Shown: positions 1-6,433 of the stretch, piece after piece
How the letters are laid out: each line of letters starts with the position of its first letter
Numbering within the stretch: position 1 is the first letter of the stretch
Assembly (NCBI GenBank): GCA_900553675.1
Contig: USEH01000037.1
Span: 1 to 14,132 of the forward strand
DNA: 14,132 nucleotides
Reading direction: 5' to 3'
DNA from: an uncultured Ruminococcus sp.
Lineage (GTDB): Bacteria > Bacillota > Clostridia > Oscillospirales > Ruminococcaceae
Notes under the pieces: generated by a model
Database searches by the model: none
What the model was told of the DNA's origin: nothing
Seen by the model: the letters and a program-made list of their open reading frames with translations, nothing else
Translations under genes and position numbers: made by a program

Positions 1-2
1 TA

Positions 3-110
3 TTGGCTTGTTATCAGCTCTCGATTGAAGATGTGACGGATAGGTTGATTTTACATCCAGATCATGACGAGGAGGATCTGGATGACCTGATAGGGGGGAT
101 AGATGATTGA
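3..110 (+). CDS. 3' end of an unrecognised small ORF upstream of a PIN-type gene
   Basis: An open frame enters from the left edge and ends at TGA 108-110. It encodes 35 residues with a very acidic tail (about ten Asp/Glu in the last seventeen). Its stop overlaps the TTG start of the next ORF (TTGA at 107-110), the coupling often seen between an antitoxin and a PIN toxin. An antitoxin role is inferred from position only; no fold or family can be recognised from this fragment. Confidence 0.4.
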   Translation: MACYQLSIEDVTDRLILHPDHDEEDLDDLIGGIDD

Positions 111-706
111 GAGCATCTTTGGATACCAATGCTATAATCCATTTCTATCAAGCCGGACTTCAGAATATTTTGTTTACATTTTTTGATGAAGGCGTGTTTA
201 TCTACGAACAAATCCGTGAGGTTGAATTGGAACATCATGGTCAGGAAGTTCTGTCACAGATCGATGCGGATATCGTTGCAGGACGGATTGAAGTGTACAC
301 GGATCAAAAACTGAAAGAGTTACAAGTCTACAAAATATTTGAGAATAATGTAAATGAGAACAGATATTTGTATGGGACAGGTGATTTGGGCGAGGTGGGT
401 TCAAGAATCTTATGCGAGCTATTATTAAGGGACGGCATAGATATAAGAGACAGGCACCTCGATTGCGGCTGCATGATATATTCCGCCGAGCAGGACGTCC
501 ACGCGGGCGGCTCGGGCTGCGGATGTGCGGCAAGCATGCTCTGCGGGCATTTTCTGCCGGAGATAAAGGCGGGCAGGCTTAAAAATATCCTGTTCGCGGC
601 GACCGGCGCACTGCTGTCCCCAACCTCCAGTCAGCAGGGAAAAAGCATACCCGGGATATCCCATCTGGCGTGGATATCTCATGAAAAAGAAATTAAGCAG
701 AGCTAA
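107..706 (+). CDS. Chimeric ORF: PIN-domain N-terminus joined in frame to SpoVAD C-terminus
   Basis: The ORF has 199 codons. It starts at TTG 107 with a G-rich ribosome site (GGGGGG 93-98). Residues 1 to about 96 look like a PIN-domain ribonuclease, the toxin of many toxin-antitoxin pairs. They include DTNAIIHFYQAG near the start with the conserved Asp6, an acidic EQIREVELE segment at about 34-42, and the GDLGE motif at 92-96. From there on the protein reads as the last third of SpoVAD, a spore protein unrelated to PIN domains (see the spoVAD entry). Both families carry a TGDLGEV-like motif, and the join lies at or within it (nt 377-397). Codon use is AT-rich before the join and clearly GC-richer after it. 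The normal PIN C-terminus is missing, so the product is probably not a working nuclease. This could be a real recombination at microhomology or a metagenome assembly artefact. Confidence 0.75.
   Translation: MRASLDTNAIIHFYQAGLQNILFTFFDEGVFIYEQIREVELEHHGQEVLSQIDADIVAGRIEVYTDQKLKELQVYKIFENNVNENRYLYGTGDLGEVGSRILCELLLRDGIDIRDRHLDCGCMIYSAEQDVHAGGSGCGCAASMLCGHFLPEIKAGRLKNILFAATGALLSPTSSQQGKSIPGISHLAWISHEKEIKQS
377..706 (+). pseudogene. spoVAD: spoVAD 3' fragment (stage V sporulation protein AD, C-terminal third)
   Basis: SpoVAD is a thiolase-fold protein of about 340 residues. It binds dipicolinic acid and works with the SpoVA membrane proteins to load it into the forespore and release it at germination. 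Only about 105 residues are present here, from TGDLGEVGSRIL to the stop. The family signature is clear: DCG...MIY, then QDVHAGGSGCGCAAS, then ILFAATGALLSP, then QQGKSIPGI. The N-terminal two thirds (roughly 230 residues) are replaced by PIN sequence. The stop is 13 bp before the spoVAE start, which is normal spoVA operon spacing, so the downstream context is intact. If the join is real, dipicolinate loading would be impaired unless another copy exists. Confidence 0.85.
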
Positions 707-719
707 AGGAAGTGAAAAA

Positions 720-1082
720 ATGCAGTATTTATGGGCTTTTTTGATAGGCGGACTTTTGTGCGCGATAGGTCAGGTGCTTATTGACTACACCAAGCTAACC
801 CCGGCAAGGATACTTGTTGCATACGTTGTTGTGGGAGTGATTCTGGGCGGCGTGGGATTGTATGTCCCGCTCGCGGAATTTGCGGGAGCTGGCGCAACCG
901 TGCCGCTTACAGGCTTTGGAAATCTTTTGGCAAAGGGAGTGCGGGAAGCGGTGGACGAAAAGGGCTTTTTGGGTGTGTTCACCGGCGGACTTACCGCCTG
1001 CGCGGCAGGCATAACCGCGGCGATGGTTTTTGCCCTGCTGATGGCGCTTTTGTTCAGACCGCGCTCGAAAAGCGATAAATAG
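720..1082 (+). CDS. spoVAE: Stage V sporulation protein AE (SpoVAE/SpoVAEb)
   Basis: This is a 120-residue polytopic membrane protein of the SpoVA channel, which moves calcium-dipicolinate across the inner forespore membrane. The start is ATG 720 because AGGAAG lies 6-7 bases upstream; an in-frame ATG at 681 would sit inside the spoVAD tail and lacks a ribosome site. Hydrophobic segments lie at about residues 3-18, 28-48 and 90-112. The conserved middle includes GQVLIDYTKLTPARILV, the small-residue stretch FAGAGATVPLTGFG and the KGVREAV(D)EKG...GVFTGGL motif. Length and sequence match the family well. It follows the SpoVAD tail directly, as in other Clostridia. The usual upstream partner spoVAC is absent because of the join in the preceding ORF. 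Confidence 0.93.
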   Translation: MQYLWAFLIGGLLCAIGQVLIDYTKLTPARILVAYVVVGVILGGVGLYVPLAEFAGAGATVPLTGFGNLLAKGVREAVDEKGFLGVFTGGLTACAAGITAAMVFALLMALLFRPRSKSDK

Positions 1083-1085
1083 AAA

Positions 1086-1120
1086 AATCCGGCTTACGCG
1101 ATTATTGCATAAGCCGGATT
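1086..1120. terminator. Perfect 11-bp stem-loop after spoVAE
   Basis: Arms aatccggctta (1086-1096) and taagccggatt (1110-1120) are perfect complements around a 13-nt loop, starting 4 bases past the spoVAE stop. On the minus strand the stem is followed by TTTTTCTATTT, so it is a good intrinsic terminator for leftward transcripts (the gene at 1501-1722). On the plus strand no T run follows, so it may act mainly as a 3'-end stabiliser for spoVAE. Confidence 0.7.
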
Positions 1121-1168
1121 AGTTCAAAACAAATCAAACTTTCAAAAACAAAAAACTAAAAAGTTCGC

Positions 1169-1366
1169 CAGCCTTTCAAGGCTGCAGGGTCGAGGGGCAG
1201 AGCCCTCGCAGGGTCTTGGGGCAGCGCCCCAAGTCGCGCTCCGCAGAGCGCGAAATCCCCAGCGCAGCGAAGCGCAGGAGAGGGAACAAAAACAGTCCGG
1301 TGGACTGTTTTTGTGTGGGAGAACCCTCGCCGGGGGTTCCCCTATGGGCGCACGGAGTGCGTCCAT
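1169..1366. repeat. Gene-free block of tandem palindromes (interspersed-repeat-like element)
   Basis: The interval between spoVAE and the next gene (1083-1500) has no credible coding sequence. About 200 bp of it is a GC-rich run of back-to-back hairpins: cagcct/aggctg (1169-1184), cgaggg/ccctcg (1191-1208), cttggggc/gccccaag (1215-1233), tcgcgctc/gagcgcga (1234-1253), gcgc/gcgc (1262-1275), a perfect 13-bp stem acaaaaacagtcc/ggactgtttttgt (1286-1314), gaaccc/gggttc (1321-1339) and a 10-bp stem with one G-U pair (1344-1366). Blocks of this style recur between genes in Ruminococcaceae genomes, as far as I recall. The 13-bp stem ends in a TTTTTGT arm and could terminate transcription. Bases 1367-1500 hold nothing I can assign. 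Confidence 0.7.
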
Positions 1367-1500
1367 GACTGCACAAAGTATTAGTTCAAACCATACTCAA
1401 ATACAACAATAAAAGTAGTAATTCACCTCATCAGCAAACCACCATCTCCCAAGCAAAAGGAAGCAAATCCCTCGCCTTGACATTGATAAGCTTTCTGCCG

Positions 1501-1722
1501 TCAAAATTTTCGTGCAGAACGTCCAAGCCCATTTTTGCCGTCGCTGTCTTTTTTGACTTTCTCATGATAAGCATAGTATATGCACCAATAGAAAATCATA
1601 GCCGCAATAACGCAGACGGCTGCCAGGATGTGTCCCGTAAATATATTTATAACCGCGCATATCAGCAAAAATGCCGAAAATGCCAGAAGCAGATTGAATA
1701 TGCGCTTATCCTTTTTAGACAT
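1501..1722 (-). CDS. Small two-helix membrane protein, unknown function
   Basis: The product has 73 residues. The start ATG is at 1722-1720, set by a strong ribosome site (GGGGGAGG on the minus strand, 1735-1728) 5 bases upstream. After a charged N-terminus (MSKKDKR) come two hydrophobic helices, about residues 9-28 and 31-52, then a basic tail of about 20 residues (HEKVKKDSDGKNG). The positive residues at both ends suggest a helical hairpin with both termini in the cytoplasm. It lies 73 bp downstream of the GH94 gene on the same strand and may be co-transcribed with it. The stem-loop at 1086-1120 would end its transcript. No family is recognised. Confidence 0.7.
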   Translation of the reverse strand: MSKKDKRIFNLLLAFSAFLLICAVINIFTGHILAAVCVIAAMIFYWCIYYAYHEKVKKDSDGKNGLGRSARKF

Positions 1723-1745
1723 TATATCCTCCCCCATATACATCA

Positions 1746-1770
1746 GGGCGAAAGCTCAAAGCCTCCGCCC
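1746..1770 (-). other. Stem-loop between the GH94 gene and the small membrane gene
   Basis: On the minus strand gggcg...cgccc closes an 11-pair stem (two G-U pairs) with a ttg loop. No U-rich tail follows, so it is not a convincing terminator. It may protect or process the GH94 mRNA 3' end, or allow partial read-through into the gene at 1722-1501. Confidence 0.3.
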
Positions 1771-1795
1771 CATATATTTACTATCAATTTCGGGA

Positions 1796-4192
1796 TTATC
1801 CCAAAACAACCTTGACCGTGTTCTTGTCGCTCATCTTGTCGGCAGGAATCAGGCAGCCCTCAAGCTTTTCACCGTTGAGCCAGAGCTCTTTAACTCCCGA
1901 TTCAACGTGAGCGGAGTTGTCAACCTCGATGTCGAGGTGATGACCGCGGAAGTTCTTGGAGATGGTAAAGCCGTCCCACTCGCTGGGAATAGCAGGGCTT
2001 ACAACAAGTCCTTCGGCGTTCGGGCGCATACCGCAAATACCCTCGATGCAGCCAACCATGACGGTCGAAGCGGTACCGGTGAGCCAGTGAACATGCGCTC
2101 TGCCCTCGAACGGAGAAGCGGTCGATTCAACAAACTGTCCATGAACATAAGGCTCGATAACTCTTATCTCCGCCTTGTCGTTCATAGAAGCGGGAGAGCT
2201 TTCAAGGAAGTATTCAAACGCGCGGTTGCCGTGCCCGAGCAAGGATTCGGCAAGGATAAGCCAGCCCTGCGACTGCGAGAAGATACCGCCGTTTTCCTTG
2301 GTGTCGGGGTTGAAGATGTGCATTATCGCGCCGCCGAACATATGCTTGATGTAAGGCGGATCCAAAAGCTTAACGCCGTACTTGGTGTTGAGGATTGAGT
2401 GAACGCTTTCCATAGCCTTGTCAGCCTGCTCGCGGGATGCAAATCCGGAGATAACCGCCCAGCTCTGCGGGTTCAGCCACATGTTGGCTTCGGGGTCGCT
2501 CTTTGCGCCTACTACCACGCCGTCCTCGCGGATGCCTCTTATAAATCTGTCCTCGTCCCAGCATTTTGCAAGCGATTCGCCAAGCTTGGGCTGAACCTTG
2601 TCGAGATATTCGATATATGCGGCATCGTTTCTCTCGGCCGCAAACTCGCGCATGATGTTCATTGCATAGTAAAGCTGGAAGGCAACAAAGGTGGATTCGC
2701 CCTTTGCTCCCATTCTTAAGCAGTCGTTCCAGTCGGCATAGAGTCCTGCGGGCATTGCGTGCGCACCTAAGCGCTCCATCGAGAAGTTTATAGCCCTCTT
2801 TAAGTGGTCGTAAACGCTGTCGCTTCCGCCGTTGGCGTAAAGAATTTCTTCGTCTAAGAACGCCTTGTTGCCGCTTTCGCCGATGTACTTGTAAACCGTC
2901 GGGAACAGCCACAGAGCGTCGTCGGCACGGTATGAGGGGTGTCCTGTAGCCTGAACGTATGAAGCCTGATCGGGGGTGTCCTCATGACCGGCATTGTGGT
3001 TGAACTTAACTAAGGGGAGTCCGCCGCCGTTGTCGACCTGTGCGGAGATCATAAAGCGGATCTTGTCAAGAGCCATTTCGGGGTCGAGATGGATTATGCC
3101 CTGAATGTCCTGAACGGTGTCGCGGTAGCCGTAGCCGTTGCGCAGTCCGCAGTAGATAAGTGAAGCCGCACGGCTCCATGTAAAGGTGATAAAGCACTGG
3201 TAGGAGTTCCATACGTTTATCATGTTGTTGAACTCCTCGCTCGGGGTTTTTACGGAGAAGTTTTCAAGCTTTGAGTGCCAGTAGTCCTTAAGCTCGGCGA
3301 CCTCCTGCTCAACGGTTCCGGAGTTTACGTATCTCGAAAGAATCATATTTGCGGCGGCATTGTCGCGCTGACCCAGTACATATATAAACTCCTTGGTTTC
3401 GCCGGCAGCAAGGGTGATGTCCGACTGAAGCGCACCGCAGGCGTTGGAGTTGTAGTTTAAAACGTTGTCGCACTTGCCCGATTCAACCGCGATGGGGTTT
3501 GAATAGGTGCGATATGCGCCGATAAAGCTGTCTAAATTGCCGTTGTAGGCGGAAACAGGCTGGTTTGCAAGACCAAAGAAGCGCTCGCGGTGGTTGGAGC
3601 CCGTTGAGTCCTTGCCGGAGTTTTCGTTTATGTGCTGCAAAATCTTGTTGCCCTCAAAGGTGGTGCGGGTGATGAACAGGGTATACTGCAAATTAACCTG
3701 ATCCTGCTCGTAGTTGTTTTCGTTGGTAAATTCGCAGAAGCCGTAAACCGAGAGGTTTCTGGGCTTGTCGGAGAGATTGGTGACCTTCGCCCGCCAAACC
3801 TCATAGGTGCAGTTCATGGGAACGTAATAGGTTACCTCCGACTTGATGTCGGCGTATTCCGAGGTGATAACGGTGTAAGCCGTGCCGTGGCGGCACTCGT
3901 TTTTGTAAGAATCCAGAGGCTTGCCCACAGGCTGCCATGTTGCCGACCAGTAGTCGCTTGAATCGTTATCCCTTATGTAGATATATCTTCCGGGCAGAGC
4001 CATGTTTGAGTTGAAGCGATAGCGGATGATTCTTCCGTTCGCGCCCGACTGAACAAAGCTGTAGCCCCCTGCGTTGTTGGAAACGATAGCGCCATAAGCC
4101 GGCGAGCCGAGATAGTTGCACCATGGTGCGGGAGTATTCGGCTTGGTTATAACGTATTCCTTGTTTTCAAGATCAAAATAACCGTACTGCAT
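1796..4192 (-). CDS. GH94 disaccharide phosphorylase (cellobiose/chitobiose phosphorylase family)
   Basis: This family splits a beta-linked disaccharide with phosphate to give a sugar 1-phosphate plus free sugar, saving ATP. The product has 798 residues, within the usual 790-820, and starts at ATG 4192 (MQYGYFDLENKEYVITKP) behind AAAGGAAAGG; a further upstream start would add residues with no family match. The N-terminal beta-sandwich covers about 1-270. The (alpha/alpha)6 catalytic domain includes GYRDTVQD and ADWNDCLRMG (about 486-495), which holds the general-acid aspartate. Near the C-terminus are ENGGIFSQSQGW and HWLTGTAS, the latter part of the phosphate site. There is no signal peptide, so the enzyme is cytoplasmic. 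The segment after ADWNDC is short (GAKGEST), as I recall for chitobiose phosphorylase, and lacks the longer insert of typical cellobiose phosphorylases, so the substrate is uncertain. It has its own promoter at 4397-4369. Confidence 0.92.
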   Translation of the reverse strand: MQYGYFDLENKEYVITKPNTPAPWCNYLGSPAYGAIVSNNAGGYSFVQSGANGRIIRYRFNSNMALPGRYIYIRDNDSSDYWSATWQPVGKPLDSYKNECRHGTAYTVITSEYADIKSEVTYYVPMNCTYEVWRAKVTNLSDKPRNLSVYGFCEFTNENNYEQDQVNLQYTLFITRTTFEGNKILQHINENSGKDSTGSNHRERFFGLANQPVSAYNGNLDSFIGAYRTYSNPIAVESGKCDNVLNYNSNACGALQSDITLAAGETKEFIYVLGQRDNAAANMILSRYVNSGTVEQEVAELKDYWHSKLENFSVKTPSEEFNNMINVWNSYQCFITFTWSRAASLIYCGLRNGYGYRDTVQDIQGIIHLDPEMALDKIRFMISAQVDNGGGLPLVKFNHNAGHEDTPDQASYVQATGHPSYRADDALWLFPTVYKYIGESGNKAFLDEEILYANGGSDSVYDHLKRAINFSMERLGAHAMPAGLYADWNDCLRMGAKGESTFVAFQLYYAMNIMREFAAERNDAAYIEYLDKVQPKLGESLAKCWDEDRFIRGIREDGVVVGAKSDPEANMWLNPQSWAVISGFASREQADKAMESVHSILNTKYGVKLLDPPYIKHMFGGAIMHIFNPDTKENGGIFSQSQGWLILAESLLGHGNRAFEYFLESSPASMNDKAEIRVIEPYVHGQFVESTASPFEGRAHVHWLTGTASTVMVGCIEGICGMRPNAEGLVVSPAIPSEWDGFTISKNFRGHHLDIEVDNSAHVESGVKELWLNGEKLEGCLIPADKMSDKNTVKVVLG

Positions 4193-4368
4193 AATATTAC
4201 CTTTCCTTTCATATCGGCTTAAAGCTGTCCCGAATCCTTGCTTATATGCACATTGGCACAAGCCTACAGCCTGTTTTTGTGATTTTGCCGTCCCGACATT
4301 TGCGCTTCGGGGCGTTTTCCCTATAATTGCCGTGAAAAACCGAACGAGCGGTACACAGCTATCAATTA

Positions 4369-4397
4369 ATTATAGCATTTTTCCGGACTGTTGGCAA
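4369..4397 (-). promoter_or_regulatory. Sigma-A promoter of the GH94 gene
   Basis: On the minus strand TTGCCA (4397-4392), 17 bases, then TATAAT (4374-4369) with an extended TGC just before it. Five of six -35 bases and all -10 bases match consensus. Predicted start is near 4362, giving a leader of about 170 nt. The 324-bp gap 4193-4516 otherwise holds only this leader and the terminator of the lysis cassette. Confidence 0.82.
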
Positions 4398-4471
4398 GGG
4401 GATCACAAAGGATTTCTTAACATATTCTCGGAATTTATTGATGTTTTCACCATAGCGTTTAACTCTCACAC

Positions 4472-4512
4472 AAAAAAGCGTCAGCCGAAGCCAAATGCTC
4501 CGACTGACGCTT
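4472..4512 (-). terminator. Intrinsic terminator of the lysis cassette
   Basis: On the minus strand aagcgtcag...ctgacgctt forms a 9-bp stem extended by two more pairs past one mismatch, followed by TTTTTT (4477-4472). It begins 4 bases after the GH25 stop and separates this unit from the GH94 promoter. Confidence 0.92.
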
Positions 4513-4516
4513 GCGG

Positions 4517-5170
4517 TTATTTTAGATTGTTGAGTTTTGCACGGCTGATGATTTTTGCATAGTCCTTGTAGGCAACGTTCTGGTCAAGCCGTCCGGGGTA
4601 CACTCCGGGCAGAACCACCGACGAGCTGTACTGCCATATGCCTAAAATATCGTGGGTGTAAAGCTCATTCCGCCTTTCCTCCGAGGTGTAGCAAGCCAGC
4701 CAGACGTCGAAGTGGCGAAGGCGTTCCATATCGAGATAGTTCTTTATGAAGTTTGCGCCTGAATAAAGCATGGTGTAATATCCCGCTCTTTCGGCATTTT
4801 GCATAAAGTCAAGAGCTAAATCTGTGCATTTATCCCTGCCAAGCCTTTTCTGCGCGTCGCTTTCAATGTCGAGGCAGACGGGGTAATCAAGCCGTTTTGG
4901 GGCTATTGTCTTCAGGAAAAAGTCTGCCTGACTCTTTGCCTGCCTTTCGTTTTTTGCCGTCAGATAGTGATACGCCCCGATGTGCAGACCAGCCTTCTGC
5001 GCAGCTTTATAGTGGCTGTCAAAGGATTTGTCCATCGACAGCCCTATCGAAGCCCGCAGTATAACAAAGTCGTAGCCGGATTGCTTAAGCTGGAAAAAGT
5101 CCACGCGGGAGTTTCCGTTTTTATCTGCCTGCCATTTTGAAACGTCGATTCCCTTAATCCTGTCTGCCAT
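4517..5170 (-). CDS. GH25 lysozyme (phage-type endolysin)
   Basis: This is a muramidase cutting the MurNAc-GlcNAc bond of peptidoglycan. The product is 217 residues, almost exactly one GH25 catalytic domain, with no added wall-binding repeats. The start is ATG 5170, eight bases after GGAGG; a more upstream frame start lies deep inside the holin gene. Family marks are GIDVSKWQ (about 7-14), the YDFVILRAS strand, GAYHYL, and the acidic pair LDIE (D101, E103) at the strand 4 position, then WQYSSS and LDQN near the end. There is no signal peptide, so it needs the holin to reach the wall. Its first 17 bp overlap the holin 3' end, pointing to translational coupling. A strong terminator follows. Confidence 0.93.
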   Translation of the reverse strand: MADRIKGIDVSKWQADKNGNSRVDFFQLKQSGYDFVILRASIGLSMDKSFDSHYKAAQKAGLHIGAYHYLTAKNERQAKSQADFFLKTIAPKRLDYPVCLDIESDAQKRLGRDKCTDLALDFMQNAERAGYYTMLYSGANFIKNYLDMERLRHFDVWLACYTSEERRNELYTHDILGIWQYSSSVVLPGVYPGRLDQNVAYKDYAKIISRAKLNNLK

Positions 5171-5594
5171 TTTCGCAGCCTCCGTCTTCTGAGTGTTTTT
5201 TAAGTACATCGATCATCCTGATTATCACCTTGGGTATCGGAATCCCCATAAGCCCCGCGTTTTCGATTATGGACAACGCCTCGTTAGCGACAAAGGCGAT
5301 AACAACGGCGTCGCGGATGTAATGCGTTCCGATAGCCATATCAAGACGTGTTGCAACCAGCACAACAAGCAGTGTAACGCCCTTGCGGCAAAGTCCCTTC
5401 CAGCCCGCGCGGCTTTCAAGCGAGCCGTTCGGTGACTTGTTTGAGGCATGAAACACCCCCGCAACTATCAAGCCGGTGATGTAGTCGACAGCCATAAAAA
5501 TTAAAAGCGTAACTATCGCGTCGTCCCACCCGCCGAAAAGCGAGGTTAAAAGGCTTCCCAAAACTCCGATGATTGTGTAAAATAAGTTCTTCAT
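5154..5594 (-). CDS. Phage holin of the toxin-secretion/lysis holin family (TcdE-like)
   Basis: The product is a 146-residue integral membrane protein that would open the cytoplasmic membrane to let the GH25 enzyme reach the wall. Hydrophobic segments lie at about 3-22, 25-47, 72-90 and 98-115. The family signature is AVDYITGLIVAGVF in the second helix, followed by a polar loop with SNKS and SRAGWKGLCRKG, and later NEALSIIENAGLMGIPIP. The C-terminus is charged (KKHSEDGGCENGRQD), typical of holins. This family includes clostridial TcdE, which releases large toxins, so lysis need not be its only role. The start ATG 5594 has a modest AGAGG site about 11 bases upstream. It follows the GDPD gene by 43 bp and overlaps the lysozyme gene by 17 bp. 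Confidence 0.9.
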   Translation of the reverse strand: MKNLFYTIIGVLGSLLTSLFGGWDDAIVTLLIFMAVDYITGLIVAGVFHASNKSPNGSLESRAGWKGLCRKGVTLLVVLVATRLDMAIGTHYIRDAVVIAFVANEALSIIENAGLMGIPIPKVIIRMIDVLKKHSEDGGCENGRQD

Positions 5595-5637
5595 TATTAT
5601 ATGCGACCTCTGTTGTAATGGATTCTGTTCTGCCGGA

Positions 5638-6432
5638 CTATCTGCTAACGTATTTGTTGTAGATAATCTTTCCGCATATAAGGCTGTCTGAGGTTACGCC
5701 GGATATGTAAGGATTCAGAGCCTTAACCGTATCCTCCGAATTAACCGTCCACACCTCGAGCGGGATGTTTTCGGCAATCATTCTTGCAACGATTTCATCG
5801 GTAACGCCGTCATAGCTTGCGTCAAAGAATATCTCGCAGCCAAGCTTGCGGATATTCTTCATGTAGCTTATCTTTGCGTCGGTGTCTGGCACATGAAGAT
5901 ATCCTATTCTTGCGCTGTGGTCGTAATCCGCTATTGTATTCAGAAAATCGATGTTGAAGGATATCCAGCTTACCTTGCCTTCCATGCCGTACTTCTTAAC
6001 GGTATCAACAAGCAGATGCAGCTGATTAGCCGTATATGCTCCGTTTGATTTCAGCTCGATGTAGGGGTGCAGTCCCAGCGAGCGGCAGAGCCTTATAAAC
6101 TCCTTAAAGTTGGGTATCTTTTCATTGGCATAGTCTGCCGACTTCCAACTTCCGAAATCGTAGGCTCTGAGCTGCTCGTAGGTCATTTCGGAGATGGTTC
6201 CGGTTCCGTCGGAGCAGCGGTCGATTGTGGCATCGTGCGAAAGCACCGGCACGCCGTCCTTTGTAAAGCTTATGTCCGCCTCAACGTAGTTAAATCCCAT
6301 AAGCTTGGATAAGCGGTAGGCGGCAAGGGTGTTTTCAGGAGCGGAGGTGCTGTAGCCGCGGTGATTTACCGAGCGAATTATCCTGTCGTAATCTGTAGAC
6401 GTTTCCGCCTTGTTCAAAATAATTTCAGCCAT
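5638..6432 (-). CDS. Glycerophosphodiester phosphodiesterase (GDPD) in the phage cassette
   Basis: Enzymes of this TIM-barrel family hydrolyse glycerophosphodiesters, and in phages can attack wall or membrane teichoic acid. The product has 264 residues, usual for the family. Active-site marks are NHRG (H24, R25), PENT (about 32-35), VEADISFTKDG (E51, D53) and LSHD (H66), plus PYIELKS further on. No signal peptide is seen, so it would act in the cytosol, after lysis, or as part of a particle. The start ATG 6432 comes one base after the BppU stop (TAA-A-ATG), with AAAGGAG inside the BppU end as ribosome site, so the two are tightly coupled. Its place between a receptor-binding protein and a holin suggests a role on the cell envelope rather than in lipid salvage; that is inference. 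Confidence 0.9.
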   Translation of the reverse strand: MAEIILNKAETSTDYDRIIRSVNHRGYSTSAPENTLAAYRLSKLMGFNYVEADISFTKDGVPVLSHDATIDRCSDGTGTISEMTYEQLRAYDFGSWKSADYANEKIPNFKEFIRLCRSLGLHPYIELKSNGAYTANQLHLLVDTVKKYGMEGKVSWISFNIDFLNTIADYDHSARIGYLHVPDTDAKISYMKNIRKLGCEIFFDASYDGVTDEIVARMIAENIPLEVWTVNSEDTVKALNPYISGVTSDSLICGKIIYNKYVSR

Positions 6433-6433
6433 T

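Noticed and set aside
1169..1366. CRISPR array
   Set aside because: The hairpins differ from one another and there are no equal-length spacers between identical repeats.
1142..1376. Minus-strand frames through the palindrome block
   Set aside because: The residues come from repeated GC-rich hairpins; no ribosome site or conserved domain is seen.
1628..2398. 256-residue plus-strand frame opposite the GH94 gene
   Set aside because: It lies antisense to a clear GH94 coding region, has no ribosome site and no recognisable domain; it is a GC-rich shadow.
4190..4261. Longer GH94 start at 4261 adding 23 residues
   Set aside because: The extra residues have no family match, and the strong AAAGGAAAGG site serves ATG 4192.
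4453..4467. Possible catabolite-response (cre) site upstream of the GH94 promoter
   Set aside because: Only about 10 of 14 consensus positions fit, the outer TG and CA bases fail, and it lies far upstream of the promoter.
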